A stretch of 64,000 nt of DNA from Butyrivibrio sp. AE3004 (GCF_000703165.1 NZ_JNLQ01000002.1:2108001-2172000); one strand, 5' to 3'; positions 1 to 8,821 are shown, counted from the first letter of the stretch. The notes: a model not told the origin generated them from the sequence alone. Made by a program: numbers and translations.

Positions 1-146
1 TCCATATACTGATCATAGCCTTTACACTCCGTCTTACCAATGAGCGTATCTATTCTGCGTTTCATCTGTTTTTCTTTATATGCATTAAGATCGATTTTTG
101 TAAGCTTATATACTTCGCCCTTAAACCACTCGTAATCAGCTGCCAT
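1..146 (-). CDS. cheR: CheR chemotaxis methyltransferase, N-terminal fragment
   Basis: This is the 5' end of a gene that runs off the left edge of the window; only about 48 codons are visible. The start codon at 146 follows a GGAGGTG ribosome binding site. The peptide begins MAADYEWFKGEVYKLTKIDL and continues with a KEKQMKRRIDTLI stretch. This matches the small helical N-terminal domain of the CheR methyltransferase, which adds methyl groups to glutamates of methyl-accepting chemotaxis proteins. The SAM-binding domain lies outside the window. An MCP gene lies about 13 kb away, so the organism probably has chemotaxis. Family assignment comes from recall of the N-terminal pattern only. Confidence 0.75.
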   Translation of the reverse strand, partial: MAADYEWFKGEVYKLTKIDLNAYKEKQMKRRIDTLIGKTECKGYDQYM

Positions 147-287
147 TTGTAAACACCTCCATAAAAGAGCCTAATAATACAGTTATCATCGTAATTTAAG
201 TATAACCAACCCCACTTTTTATGTAAAATAAAATAAACATAAACAAAATAAAGTAAATATTATGAGATATATTTTTATCTATATAAT

Positions 288-321
288 AAAAAAACAGCCG
301 TACATATGAAATGTACGGCTG
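288..321 (-). terminator. Intrinsic terminator of the S1 operon
   Basis: An 11-bp perfect stem (295-305 with 311-321) with a 5-nt loop is followed, reading the minus strand, by a run of seven T (complement of 288-294). It lies about 20 bases after the S1 stop codon and ends the flavoprotein-cmk-ispH-S1 operon. Confidence 0.9.
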
Positions 322-340
322 CTCATAATATCTTGTTTTA

Positions 341-1465
341 TTATTCCTGCTCTGCGATAGCCTTGTCGATATCTACTGATACAACATCACCATCTTCCTC
401 TTCTTCCTTATCAGGAGCAGTAAGAGCCTTGATGCTAAGGCTGATCTTACGATCTGCTTCGTTGAAGTCAACGATTCTGGCAGTTACTTCCTGGCCGATG
501 CTAAGTACATCTGAAGGCTTCTCAATGTGCTCTCTTGCAATCTGAGATACATGAAGAAGTGCATCAATGCCGGGCTCAAGCTCAATGAATGCACCAAAAT
601 CTGTCATTCTTGCAACCTTACCGGTTACTTCGTTACCAACAGCATATTTGGAATCAGCATCCTTCCAAGGGTTCTCATCGTCAAATTTTCTTGAAAGAGC
701 AATCTTGCTGCCATCAATACCCTTGATCTGAACCTTAACTGTATCACCAACCTTAAATGTCTTCTTAGGATTTTCAACACGGCCCCATGACATCTCTGAG
801 ATGTGAAGGAGTCCGTCTGCACCGCCAAGATCGATGAATGCACCAAAGTCTGTTACATTCTTTACAACACCTTCAACGATGTCTCCAACACCGATTGTCT
901 CAAACAGCTTCTTAGCCTGCTCAGCCTTCTCAGCTGTGATGAGCATCTTGCGGTTACCGATATATCTTCTGCGCTTCGGATTGTATTCTGTTACTACGAA
1001 CTGGATCTCCTGTCCTTCGTACTTGGAAAGATCCTTCTCGTATGTGTCGGAAACAAGGCTTGCAGGGATAAAGATGCGAACCTCATCTACAACTACTGTA
1101 AGACCACCATCAAGTACCTGTACAACCTTAGCTGTAAGTACTTCCTGGTTGTTATAAGCTTCTTCAATGCGCTTATTACCTCTGTCGAGGGCAAGGCGCT
1201 TGTATGACAGGATAACCTGACCGTCTGCGTCGTTGGTCTTAAGGACTTTGACATCCATTGTGTCACCTTCCTTAACCACCTGAGTCAGATCGATACTGTT
1301 ATCATTGCTGTACTCGCTCTTTGTAAGTACACCATCTGATTTATAGCCAATGTTAAGAATAATCTCATCAGGCTTCACAGATATAACAGTGCCTTCAACG
1401 ACCTCCCCCGTATGAATTGTTTTGAACGACTCATTGAGCATTTGTTCAAAAGATTGTTCTGACAT
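341..1465 (-). CDS. rpsA: S1 RNA-binding domain protein (ribosomal protein S1 homologue)
   Basis: A 374-residue protein with four S1 (OB-fold) repeats at about residues 18-90, 108-175, 195-263 and 278-347. Repeats three and four carry the classic DFGAFI and LLHISEM/LLHVSQI motifs. Firmicute S1 homologues are shorter than the six-repeat E. coli S1, so four repeats is normal. It probably binds mRNA on the 30S subunit. The start follows AGGAGG located inside the end of ispH, and the two genes overlap by 20 bases in different frames, so translation is probably coupled. The C-terminus is acidic (EEEEDGD). In many Clostridia this protein is fused to IspH; here it is separate. Confidence 0.9.
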   Translation of the reverse strand: MSEQSFEQMLNESFKTIHTGEVVEGTVISVKPDEIILNIGYKSDGVLTKSEYSNDNSIDLTQVVKEGDTMDVKVLKTNDADGQVILSYKRLALDRGNKRIEEAYNNQEVLTAKVVQVLDGGLTVVVDEVRIFIPASLVSDTYEKDLSKYEGQEIQFVVTEYNPKRRRYIGNRKMLITAEKAEQAKKLFETIGVGDIVEGVVKNVTDFGAFIDLGGADGLLHISEMSWGRVENPKKTFKVGDTVKVQIKGIDGSKIALSRKFDDENPWKDADSKYAVGNEVTGKVARMTDFGAFIELEPGIDALLHVSQIAREHIEKPSDVLSIGQEVTARIVDFNEADRKISLSIKALTAPDKEEEEDGDVVSVDIDKAIAEQE

Positions 1466-2300
1466 GATTCTGAACCTCCTCGATAATGTTCTTTGGGGTG
1501 GACCCCCCGGCGGTTATTCCCACTAGTTTAACCGCTTTAGGAAGTTCTAAATGCAAGTCATCCAGTGTTTGAATAAAATATGTATTTGCACATTTCTTAC
1601 TGCATATCTCATACAGTTTCCGTGAATTAGAACTGTGCGCTCCGCCAATCACTATCATAGCGTCAACCTGACCGGCAATTCGGTCTGCTTCCGTTTGCCT
1701 TTCCTCCGTTGCACTACAAATAGTGTTCACAACAGTAACATTGTAGCGCGAATTAGAAAATTTATCAACGGTTTCTTGAAATTTATTTGTGTTAAATGTT
1801 GTTTGGGAAACTATACAGATCTCAGTTCCCTCCGGAATATCAAGATTGGTCGCTTCCTCAGGCGTTTCGACAACGAAAACGGGTCCCGTGGCATAGCTTA
1901 CAATACCGTCGACTTCAGGGTGTTTTGCACTTCCGACAACTACTATTGTCTTACCCTCTGCGCTCTCCTTTGCAACTATATTGTGTATCCTCTTTACAAA
2001 CGGACAGGTAGCATCTATGGCTTCCAGCCCCTGCTTTTCAATTATATCATATATTTCCTTGCGAATCCCATGAGATCTTATAATTAATATGCCTTCTTTC
2101 AGTTTTTTTAAGTCCTCAGGGCCTTCAACAACGCTTACTCCCTGCTTTTCAAGGTCTGCAACAACAGTTTCATTGTGAATTATGGGGCCATAGGTGTAAA
2201 TTTTCTTTCCCACATTTTTCTTAATCTGCTCATAGACCTCATCTACAGCTCTTGTAACTCCAAAGCAGAACCCTGCATGCTCGGCAAGTATTACTTCCAT
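1446..2300 (-). CDS. ispH: 4-hydroxy-3-methylbut-2-enyl diphosphate reductase
   Basis: IspH (LytB) catalyses the last step of the non-mevalonate (MEP) isoprenoid pathway, reducing HMBPP to IPP and DMAPP with a [4Fe-4S] cluster. The 284-residue protein has the three expected cysteine motifs (CFGV near residue 12, DATCPFV near 97, NTICSATEERQ near 194) and the TTFNTN substrate-binding segment. Length is full for the family. It follows cmk by 4 bases and overlaps the S1 gene by 20 bases, in the operon order common in Clostridia. Nothing suggests a frameshift: the C-terminus (GGSTPKNIIEEV) is a normal IspH ending. Confidence 0.96.
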   Translation of the reverse strand: MEVILAEHAGFCFGVTRAVDEVYEQIKKNVGKKIYTYGPIIHNETVVADLEKQGVSVVEGPEDLKKLKEGILIIRSHGIRKEIYDIIEKQGLEAIDATCPFVKRIHNIVAKESAEGKTIVVVGSAKHPEVDGIVSYATGPVFVVETPEEATNLDIPEGTEICIVSQTTFNTNKFQETVDKFSNSRYNVTVVNTICSATEERQTEADRIAGQVDAMIVIGGAHSSNSRKLYEICSKKCANTYFIQTLDDLHLELPKAVKLVGITAGGSTPKNIIEEVQNHVRTIF

Positions 2301-2304
2301 ATTT

Positions 2305-2967
2305 TTAATTTCCTTTATAAAGTGAAATGATTTTATCTGCTACTTCTTCAATGGTCATATATGAAGAGTCTATCTCAATAGCATCATCGGCTTTTTTCAA
2401 GGGTGAGTTTTCCCTTGTCATATCCCTGTGATCTCTCTCTTTAATATCCTCTTCTATCTCGTCAAGATTACAGTCCACACCTTTTTCTATAAGTTCCTTG
2501 TATCTTCGTTCAGCACGTACTCTGGTGCCTGCCGTAAGGTAGATCTTGAGTTCCGAATCGGGAAGTACCACAGTTCCTATATCTCTTCCGTCCATAACAA
2601 CATTTGTAGTCTTTGCCTGCTTTCTCTGAAGCTCCACAAGCTTTTCGCGAACCTTTGCATTAGCACTCGTAACAGAGGCCATGGCACTTACCTGTTCTGT
2701 TCTCAGCTGTGAATTCACATTTTCACCGTTTAAGTAAACAACCTGTTCTCCGTTCTCATGTCCTATTGAAATATCGGCGGTATCTATATTTTTCTCAATT
2801 TCGGCATTATCGTCTCCCGAAACTCCGTTCCTTATCATATGAACTGCCATCGCACGATACATTGCGCCTGTGTCAATGTATATAAATCCAAGTTTAGCGG
2901 ATACTATCTTTGCAATTGTACTTTTTCCTGCACCTGCAGGACCATCTATGGCAATACTGCTTCCCAT
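2305..2967 (-). CDS. cmk: Cytidylate kinase
   Basis: Phosphorylates CMP and dCMP with ATP in pyrimidine salvage and in recycling of nucleotides from lipid and RNA turnover. The 220-residue protein has the P-loop GPAGAGKST near the N-terminus, the DTGAMYRA nucleotide-binding motif, and DGRDIGTVV, all typical of bacterial Cmk. It starts after AGGAGGTG. It sits between a flavoprotein gene and ispH with short spacers, so these are one transcript. Confidence 0.96.
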   Translation of the reverse strand: MGSSIAIDGPAGAGKSTIAKIVSAKLGFIYIDTGAMYRAMAVHMIRNGVSGDDNAEIEKNIDTADISIGHENGEQVVYLNGENVNSQLRTEQVSAMASVTSANAKVREKLVELQRKQAKTTNVVMDGRDIGTVVLPDSELKIYLTAGTRVRAERRYKELIEKGVDCNLDEIEEDIKERDHRDMTRENSPLKKADDAIEIDSSYMTIEEVADKIISLYKGN

Positions 2968-2999
2968 TATTTGTCACCTCCTCTATAAAAATCTTTAAT

Positions 3000-4274
3000 T
3001 TACTGATCCGTTGCTGCATGTTCACCCGCCAAGTGGCCTGTAGACCATGCTATCTGGAGATTAAAGCCTCCTGTCTGTGCATCTACATCTATGACTTCAC
3101 CGGCAAAATACAGTCCCTTTACCTTTTTGGACTCCATGGTGGAAGGATTTATGTCACCGGTAGCTACGCCGCCCCTTGTAATAATCGCCTCCGGGAAGCC
3201 TCTTAATCCCGTAACATTAAGCTTCATGTTCTTTATCAGTGAAACGAACTCAAGCCTCTCTTTTTTTGTAACTGCATTTATCTGCTTTTCGGGGTCAATT
3301 CCTGACAACTCAACCATCACAGGCACCATCTTTGAAGGAAAAAGCGAATTCAGGCTGTTCTTAAACTGTCTGTTTTTTCCATTCTCGAATTCACGCTGGA
3401 TACGTTTATCGAGCTGTTCCTCCGACAAAGCAGGTTTCAGATCAAGATGTATCACGTATGAGTATTTATTACCCTTTTTGTCTGCCTCTTCATAGTAGCA
3501 GCTTGACGTAAGTATAAGGGGCCCGCTTACTCCAAAATGTGTAAAGAGCATCTCTCCAAAGCCATCATATACATACTTTTTCTTCTTTCCTGGGCCGTCC
3601 GCCGGAATCTGTTCAAGTTTAATACTGACATTCTTTAAGGATAAGCCCTGAAGCTCTCTGCACCATTCCTCTTTTACCTCGAAGGGCACAAGGGAAGGGG
3701 TCGTCTTTGTCACTCTGTGTCCCAATTCCTTTGCAAATTTAAGGCCATCCCCGGTAGAACCTGTAGATGCGTAGGAAAGTCCTCCTGTGCAGACAATAAC
3801 AGCATCAAATTCACTTATTCCGGAGTCTTCGGAAACAACTGCCTTAACATGTCCGTCCTCGGTAACCTGTATCCATCTGACCTCATCCTGGTATCTAATC
3901 TCTACATTATTCTTCTTAAGTATTCTGACCAGTGTACTGATTATGTCAGATGAATGGTCTGACACGGGAAATACCCTGTCACCGCGCTCCGTTTTCAGTT
4001 TGCAGCCATTTTCCTCAAAGAGCTGCATTACCTGAGTGTTATCATAGCCATAAAGAGCACTGTATAAAAACTTGGCTCCATGCGGAATCTTGTCAAAATA
4101 CTCTGATATATCGCAGGCATTTGTAACATTGCATCTGCCCTTACCGGTTATATAAATCTTTTTTCCGGGTTTCTCATTTTTTTCAAAAATAGTGACGGCT
4201 GCTCCGCTCTTAGCTGCGGAAATAGCCGCCATCATTCCGGCCGCACCGCAGCCGATTACAGCAATCTGCTTCAT
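3000..4274 (-). CDS. NAD(P)/FAD-dependent oxidoreductase, HI0933 family
   Basis: A 424-residue flavoprotein of the HI0933/YhiN family (BaiN-like, formerly called aminoacetone oxidases). The N-terminal FAD-binding motif is VIGCGAAGMMAA. GKGRCNVTN near residue 44 and the C-terminal GLYFAGEVIDVDAQTGG and NLQIAWSTG stretches are family hallmarks. The physiological substrate of most members is unknown; one relative reduces bile acid intermediates in gut Clostridia. It is the first gene of the operon continuing into cmk, ispH and S1. Family membership is clear; function is not. Confidence 0.88.
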   Translation of the reverse strand: MKQIAVIGCGAAGMMAAISAAKSGAAVTIFEKNEKPGKKIYITGKGRCNVTNACDISEYFDKIPHGAKFLYSALYGYDNTQVMQLFEENGCKLKTERGDRVFPVSDHSSDIISTLVRILKKNNVEIRYQDEVRWIQVTEDGHVKAVVSEDSGISEFDAVIVCTGGLSYASTGSTGDGLKFAKELGHRVTKTTPSLVPFEVKEEWCRELQGLSLKNVSIKLEQIPADGPGKKKKYVYDGFGEMLFTHFGVSGPLILTSSCYYEEADKKGNKYSYVIHLDLKPALSEEQLDKRIQREFENGKNRQFKNSLNSLFPSKMVPVMVELSGIDPEKQINAVTKKERLEFVSLIKNMKLNVTGLRGFPEAIITRGGVATGDINPSTMESKKVKGLYFAGEVIDVDAQTGGFNLQIAWSTGHLAGEHAATDQ

Positions 4275-4378
4275 TAAATTATATCGCTCCTCATCTATAA
4301 ACGCATGTTTATATCCGGCAGTGTACGGTAGGTTGCCAGTACCGTTATAAAAACAAATCTCCGATGAAATCAGGCATA

Positions 4379-4933
4379 TCAGGAAAGTCTGAATGCTTCA
4401 TATGCTGACTCAAGCATCGCAATAGAATCTGCTTCCTCAAGGTCGTAATCCCCTGTCACTGCCATACAGCCGGCACCATGAATAAATATCCACATCTTCA
4501 TGAAAAGCTGTTCAGCGTCAGGAACTCCCTGATCCCTTGCCTTAGATACCTCGCGAACAACATTTTCATCTGCTCCGTTTACAATATCATACATACTAAC
4601 ACCTTCATTGGTATCAGTTGAAATAAACAGAAGCTTAAAAAGATTCGGATTTTTCTGAGCAAAGGTTATATAACTAAGTCCAAGATCAACGAAAGGTGTA
4701 TCATGTTTGGCTTCAATATTTCTGCAAAACACCTCAAATGCTTCAACTGCCTTCAAAACCACATCCTTTTTCAGTTCATCCATGTTGTCATAGATTCTGA
4801 AAATAGGCTGTGTCGAGCACCCTGCAGCAGCTGCGAGTCTCCTCGAAGTAATCTGATCAAAGCCTTCCTTTTTGGTAATCTTAAATGCCGCATTTACAAT
4901 CTCTTCCTGAGTAATAGTGGCTTTCCTGGACAT
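4379..4933 (-). CDS. TetR/AcrR family transcriptional regulator
   Basis: A 184-residue one-component regulator. Residues about 1-50 form the TetR helix-turn-helix (ITQEEIVNAAFKI ... ITSRRLAAAAGCST). The remainder is a ligand-binding domain with a WIFIHGAGCMAV segment typical of the TetR C-terminal helices. I chose the ATG at 4933 over an upstream ATG at 4951 because GGAGGT lies 7 bases before 4933. It is divergent from the charged-protein gene at 5233 and is transcribed toward the flavoprotein operon. The regulated gene is not evident. Confidence 0.9.
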   Translation of the reverse strand: MSRKATITQEEIVNAAFKITKKEGFDQITSRRLAAAAGCSTQPIFRIYDNMDELKKDVVLKAVEAFEVFCRNIEAKHDTPFVDLGLSYITFAQKNPNLFKLLFISTDTNEGVSMYDIVNGADENVVREVSKARDQGVPDAEQLFMKMWIFIHGAGCMAVTGDYDLEEADSIAMLESAYEAFRLS

Positions 4934-4986
4934 ATAAGTGACCTCCATCAATCTTATTGGTTTTATTTATCGTATCATGCGTTATT

Positions 4987-5015
4987 ATTTTAGTGTGTAG
5001 GGTAATCTCTGTCAA
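4987..5015 (-). promoter_or_regulatory. Sigma-A promoter of the TetR gene
   Basis: Reading the minus strand: TTGACA (5010-5015), a 17-base spacer, then TAAAAT (4987-4992), about 55 bases before the TetR start. A strong match to the vegetative consensus. Confidence 0.75.
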
Positions 5016-5147
5016 TTACTAATTCATTAACAAAATCTAAACGATACTTATAACTCGCAATCAATATAATTTCTAATTATTGGTAAGAAATAATATTTCA
5101 CACAATATAAAATTATCCCGAATATTATATTCAGATATTTTTATGAG

Positions 5148-5176
5148 TTGTCAGATAATTTATTTTGTGTTATAAT
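5148..5176 (+). promoter_or_regulatory. Sigma-A promoter of the charged-protein gene
   Basis: TTGTCA (5148-5153), 17-base spacer, TATAAT (5171-5176). The expected transcript starts near 5183, about 50 bases before the ATG at 5233. The rest of the 4934-5232 divergent intergenic region is AT-rich and shows no other clear element. Confidence 0.8.
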
Positions 5177-5232
5177 GACTCTAGGAATATATGCATATTA
5201 TTTGTTGGGTCTGGGGAGAAAGAAGGTATACC

Positions 5233-5994
5233 ATGGCAGATTTAAGCGTTTCTATGATTAGCGGTGGTGTTGAAAGAATACAGATTTCGCCGGACACTTC
5301 TGCTAAGGCCACAGACAAATTAAAAGAACAAAACGAAAACGACTCTTCGAGAAAAGAAAAAATCAAAGAGGTTTTCAAGGATGTTGTTGCTGTTTCCAAG
5401 GACGGCGACACCGCTCAAGCCAGCAGAATAGCTAAAGATAAGCTAAAAGAGAACAAAGATCTTGGTGAAGTGCGGGAACTTGCTCCCGAAAAAAAGGCTC
5501 CCGAAAAGAAAGTTTCCGATGATTCCTCTGCTGCCAAAAAGCTTTTTGACGAAATGAAAAAGTCCCAGGAAAATAAGCCCTCAGCTGCAGAAAAAATGAT
5601 GGAAAATATCAAGGCTGCTGAAAGCAAAAAAGAGAAAAAAGTAACTTCGTCCAAGGAAAATTCATTTAATAAACTGGCAGAAAAAAAGGAAAAGGATAAC
5701 CTGAAGTTAGATACTTACACCGACTCTCAGCTAAGAGAGTTATATATTGAGGGCAACATCAGCAGGTATGCCTATGATCACGAAAAAGGTCTTCGCGACC
5801 TGTATGAAAACGACAAAAACTCCGTCTCAAACGATGAAAAGGTATTTCAGGAGGGAATTGTCAGAGCCATGAAAAAAGAAAACCGTGAAGAACTCTCCGA
5901 TGAAAATATTGATCGTGCATTTGATGAGGATGCCAATCAGAATCTTCAGGCAGAGCAACGCATGGCTATAATAAATGCAGCTGAGCTGTCATGA
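5233..5994 (+). CDS. Highly charged hypothetical protein
   Basis: I do not recognise this 253-residue protein. It starts MADLSVSMISGGVERI and is then dominated by Lys, Glu, Asp and Ser up to about residue 165, with likely long helices or disorder. A more ordered C-terminal part follows (DSQLRELYIEGNISRYAYDH ... AEQRMAIINAAELS). No signal peptide, membrane span or known domain is visible. The start at 5233 follows an AAGG-rich leader; an in-frame ATG at 5191 lies upstream without a good ribosome binding site. It is monocistronic, with its own strong promoter and a bidirectional terminator. A regulatory or scaffold role is possible but unproven. Confidence 0.7.
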   Translation: MADLSVSMISGGVERIQISPDTSAKATDKLKEQNENDSSRKEKIKEVFKDVVAVSKDGDTAQASRIAKDKLKENKDLGEVRELAPEKKAPEKKVSDDSSAAKKLFDEMKKSQENKPSAAEKMMENIKAAESKKEKKVTSSKENSFNKLAEKKEKDNLKLDTYTDSQLRELYIEGNISRYAYDHEKGLRDLYENDKNSVSNDEKVFQEGIVRAMKKENREELSDENIDRAFDEDANQNLQAEQRMAIINAAELS

Positions 5995-6032
5995 CAATCT
6001 TCCTACGAATCACTATTTTATTCTGATAAATA

Positions 6033-6081
6033 AAAAAAGGATGCTCATTACCGGTTATTTCGGTAGTAAGCATCCTTTTTT
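6033..6081. terminator. Bidirectional intrinsic terminator
   Basis: A hairpin built on GGATGCT and its near-complement AGCATCC, flanked by a run of A on the left (6032-6038) and of T on the right (6076-6081). It can stop both the plus-strand gene ending at 5994 and the minus-strand permease gene ending at 6122. Confidence 0.88.
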
Positions 6082-6121
6082 GTTTTCAAGTGTAACAGTC
6101 AGTTTTTTATCTGAAATTCTA

Positions 6122-7474
6122 TTACTGGAAATTTGTAATCAGTGCAACAATTCTTACTGCAAACATTGCAAAAACAATCCACATAACAGGAGAAACGTCC
6201 TTGATCTTGCCAATCAAAACTTTAACGAGAACCCATGCAAGTACTGCAAACATGATGCCTGTTGCGATTGAATATGAAAGAGGCATCATTACAAGTGCAA
6301 GATAAGCACCAAGTGTATCAGCAATGTCACCATCGAACTCAATGTTCTTGGCACTTGAAACCATCAGCATACCAACATATACAAGAGCAGGAGCAGTTGC
6401 AAATGAAGGAATTGCAAGGAAAACAGGGCTAAGTACAAGTGATATTACAAACATAATACCTGTTGTAAGAGCTGTAAGTCCTGTACGACCGCCTGCAGCA
6501 ACACCGGCACTTGACTCAACAAAGCTTGTTACTGTTGATGTACCAAGGCATGCACCAACTGTTGTTCCGATAGCATCTGACATAAATACGCTGCCAACCT
6601 TGGGAAGATTTCCATTCTCATCAAGAAGATCTGCTTTATCAGCAACACCTACTACTGTTCCAACTGTATCAAAGATATCAACATATAAGAAGCTGAATAC
6701 GATTGCTATAAACTGAACAAAGTGTGATGCAACCCATCCAAAGTTGAACTTAAATGCTGTGTCTGCAATTCCTCCAAGCTGAAGACCTGCAGAGAAATCA
6801 GGGAATGCATTAGTTGCTGTATACCAGCCTGATGCCTGAGCACCCATTCCGAGAACCCAGGTTAAAATAATGCCAATGAGTACAGATCCGGTAATATGGA
6901 AATGCTCAAGAACAACAATGATAACAATTCCAATCAGGCAAAGAACAACGTCAGCATCAGCAAAGCTACCAAGTGCTACTGTTGTTGACTCACTGGGAAC
7001 GATAACATTTGCTCCGCGAAGACCGATAAAAGCAATGAAAAGACCAATACCTGCAGAAATACCGAACTTAAGGTTCTGAGGAATACTATTGATGATCTGT
7101 TCACGAATTTTTACAAGTGACATAAGAAGGAAAATAATACCTTCAACAAATACTGCTGTTAAGCAGATTTTAAAAGCATTCTCACCTTCTGATGCAAGTT
7201 CACCAAGACAAACCGTATAAGCAAAATATGCATTGAGTCCAAGACCTGCAGAAAGTGCAATCGGATAGTTTGCCATGAACGCCATACAGAATGTAGCAAC
7301 AGCTGAAGCTATTGCAGTTGCAACAAATACACCACTGGGATTCATTACAGTTCCAAGAATACTGGGATTAACGGCGAGGATATACGCCATTGACAGGAAC
7401 GTTGTAAGACCGGCAATTATTTCTGTTTTTACCGTAGTATTATGTTCCCTTAATTTGAAAACTTTTTCCAACAT
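6122..7474 (-). CDS. NCS2 family purine/nucleobase permease (AzgA/PbuG type)
   Basis: A 450-residue integral membrane protein with about 12-14 hydrophobic spans. The N-terminus (KTEIIAGLTTFLSMAYILAV) and the NPSGVFVATAIASA and SAGLGLNAYFAY stretches are typical of the AzgA/PbuG branch of NCS2 transporters, which import adenine, guanine or hypoxanthine by proton symport. The later DIFDTVGTVVGVADKA segment is also diagnostic. A strong AGGAGG site precedes the ATG. Its leader is only about 30 bases after the upstream terminator, so there is no room for a purine riboswitch and none is seen. Exact substrate cannot be told from sequence alone. Confidence 0.92.
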   Translation of the reverse strand: MLEKVFKLREHNTTVKTEIIAGLTTFLSMAYILAVNPSILGTVMNPSGVFVATAIASAVATFCMAFMANYPIALSAGLGLNAYFAYTVCLGELASEGENAFKICLTAVFVEGIIFLLMSLVKIREQIINSIPQNLKFGISAGIGLFIAFIGLRGANVIVPSESTTVALGSFADADVVLCLIGIVIIVVLEHFHITGSVLIGIILTWVLGMGAQASGWYTATNAFPDFSAGLQLGGIADTAFKFNFGWVASHFVQFIAIVFSFLYVDIFDTVGTVVGVADKADLLDENGNLPKVGSVFMSDAIGTTVGACLGTSTVTSFVESSAGVAAGGRTGLTALTTGIMFVISLVLSPVFLAIPSFATAPALVYVGMLMVSSAKNIEFDGDIADTLGAYLALVMMPLSYSIATGIMFAVLAWVLVKVLIGKIKDVSPVMWIVFAMFAVRIVALITNFQ

Positions 7475-7523
7475 ATTATCTCCTCCTAAAAAAATGTCTT
7501 CAAAAACAACTAAAATATATCAT

Positions 7524-7552
7524 AAAAAAGAAGAGACTGCAAAGTCTCTTCT
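7524..7552 (-). terminator. Intrinsic terminator after the secreted beta-domain gene
   Basis: A perfect 10-bp stem (7529-7538 with 7543-7552) with a 4-base loop, followed on the minus strand by six T. It lies between the stop at 7563 and the permease start at 7474. Confidence 0.9.
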
Positions 7553-7562
7553 CTTCATGTAA

Positions 7563-8744
7563 TTATTTGCCGACTTTTAATCTGTAAACGGTACCAACAC
7601 AAATACCACCGCTTAAGAAGCCCTTGTCAGCGTGCTCTACCACTACATAGTACTTCTTTTTCTTTTTAGCTCTGAATTTTAAAGAGCCGTTTTTATATAT
7701 TTTTTTCTGTGTTGAAGCCACAAGATTTCTTGAAGAATCATATATCTTAATTGAGTATCCGTATTTTACGGCTTTATCAAGCTTAAGATTTACCTTGTAT
7801 TTTCCGCTACCCTTTGTCTTAAGTCTGAAATAATCACCTGTATTATCTTCACCCATAACTCCAAGGTATGACTTCTTTAACTGAATATTAGTAGCTTTGT
7901 TAAAGTCATTATTTGACTCTTTTTCTACAAATTTGTTCTGTGAAAAAGATGCTTTAAACGAGTATAACTCGCCTATTGCATTACTGTTACTTTTGTTTAT
8001 TTTAACGTAAATAGATTTATTGGCATCAAGAACATAATGAACGCCTTCAGTATTGTGAACATCATCCTGGAACTTGGAATTGATGCTGTAAAGTCTGTTC
8101 ATTGATGAATCATATAAAGTAAAATCCCATTCAGGCATCTCAGTAGATGTAATCTGATATCTCTTAAAATCAATGTTAACATCTCCTGCCTTAGGAGCAG
8201 TTATCTTAAAGAAATCCTCATCACGGCTGTTATCGATCACACCAAGATATTCGCTGTTAAATGCTACCTGCTTAGCATTTGAAGCCCCATTATTAGGCTC
8301 AGTAACAACATATTCATAAGGTACATAATTTGCCTTGATCGTGTAAGCGACATCTCTCGCTGATGACCAGTTAGTTATCTTTACAAAGTATGATGAACCT
8401 GCATGTACCATAACGTTATTGGTAACAGGCTTTGTTCCGTGACAATCTGTAATTTCAGAAGCATCAGCGTCATACAGATCAATCTCCCACCTGGGCTCGT
8501 CTGTAGTAAGTGCAGACGGGCTTACTGAAAAATTAACATACCCCGAACCTGAAGCTGTATATTTATAGTACATCTCTTTGTCAGACTCTGTTATTGTTCC
8601 CTGCACAGCCTGACCATTGGAAATATCCCCTGCATTAGCAAGGTTTCCTGCCTTTGCATCCATAGAACCTTCTGCAAATACTGCTACAGCAGCAAACGCA
8701 AAAAGCATCCCTTTAATGATTCCACCTATTCTATCTTTTTTCAT
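7563..8744 (-). CDS. Secreted protein with repeated pre-peptidase-like beta domains
   Basis: A 393-residue exported protein. After MKKDRIGG comes a hydrophobic signal segment ending near ADAKAG. Three beta-rich repeats follow, each with a core like YYKYTASGSGYVNF, EDFFKITAPKAGDVNIDF or GDYFRLKTKGSGKYKVNL. These resemble bacterial pre-peptidase C-terminal (PPC) domains found on secreted enzymes and surface proteins. No catalytic domain is present. The C-terminus is Lys-rich (RAKKKKKYYVVVEH). The ATG at 8744 has AAGGG close upstream; a longer frame from a TTG at 8780 would begin inside a hairpin and is rejected. Function is unknown; it may bind carbohydrate or cell wall. Confidence 0.75.
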   Translation of the reverse strand: MKKDRIGGIIKGMLFAFAAVAVFAEGSMDAKAGNLANAGDISNGQAVQGTITESDKEMYYKYTASGSGYVNFSVSPSALTTDEPRWEIDLYDADASEITDCHGTKPVTNNVMVHAGSSYFVKITNWSSARDVAYTIKANYVPYEYVVTEPNNGASNAKQVAFNSEYLGVIDNSRDEDFFKITAPKAGDVNIDFKRYQITSTEMPEWDFTLYDSSMNRLYSINSKFQDDVHNTEGVHYVLDANKSIYVKINKSNSNAIGELYSFKASFSQNKFVEKESNNDFNKATNIQLKKSYLGVMGEDNTGDYFRLKTKGSGKYKVNLKLDKAVKYGYSIKIYDSSRNLVASTQKKIYKNGSLKFRAKKKKKYYVVVEHADKGFLSGGICVGTVYRLKVGK

Positions 8745-8763
8745 TTCCCTTTTCTCCACTCCC

Positions 8764-8798
8764 AAAAATCGAGTAGGCAAAATAACCGCCTACTCGAT
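8764..8798 (-). terminator. Likely terminator of the glycolytic operon
   Basis: An 11-bp perfect stem (8768-8778 with 8788-8798), 9-base loop, followed on the minus strand by ATTTTTGG. The T run is short, so some readthrough into the secreted-protein gene is possible. Confidence 0.7.
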
Positions 8799-8821
8799 CT
8801 AAAAAAACTATTTAAACTTTC

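Noticed and set aside
834..1157. Plus-strand frame opposite the S1 gene
   Set aside because: It mirrors the codon pattern of the S1 gene and has no ribosome binding site or recognisable domain; the same applies to the other long antisense frames in the window.
1446..1465. Frameshift breaking an ispH-S1 fusion
   Set aside because: Both proteins have normal ends at the junction, and S1 has its own strong ribosome binding site, so two real genes are more likely.
7475..7523. Possible purine riboswitch before the NCS2 permease
   Set aside because: The leader between the upstream terminator and the ATG is too short and contains no aptamer-like structure.
8745..8780. Longer start (TTG at 8780) for the secreted beta-domain protein
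   Set aside because: It falls inside the terminator hairpin and has no ribosome binding site; the ATG at 8744 starts a normal signal peptide.
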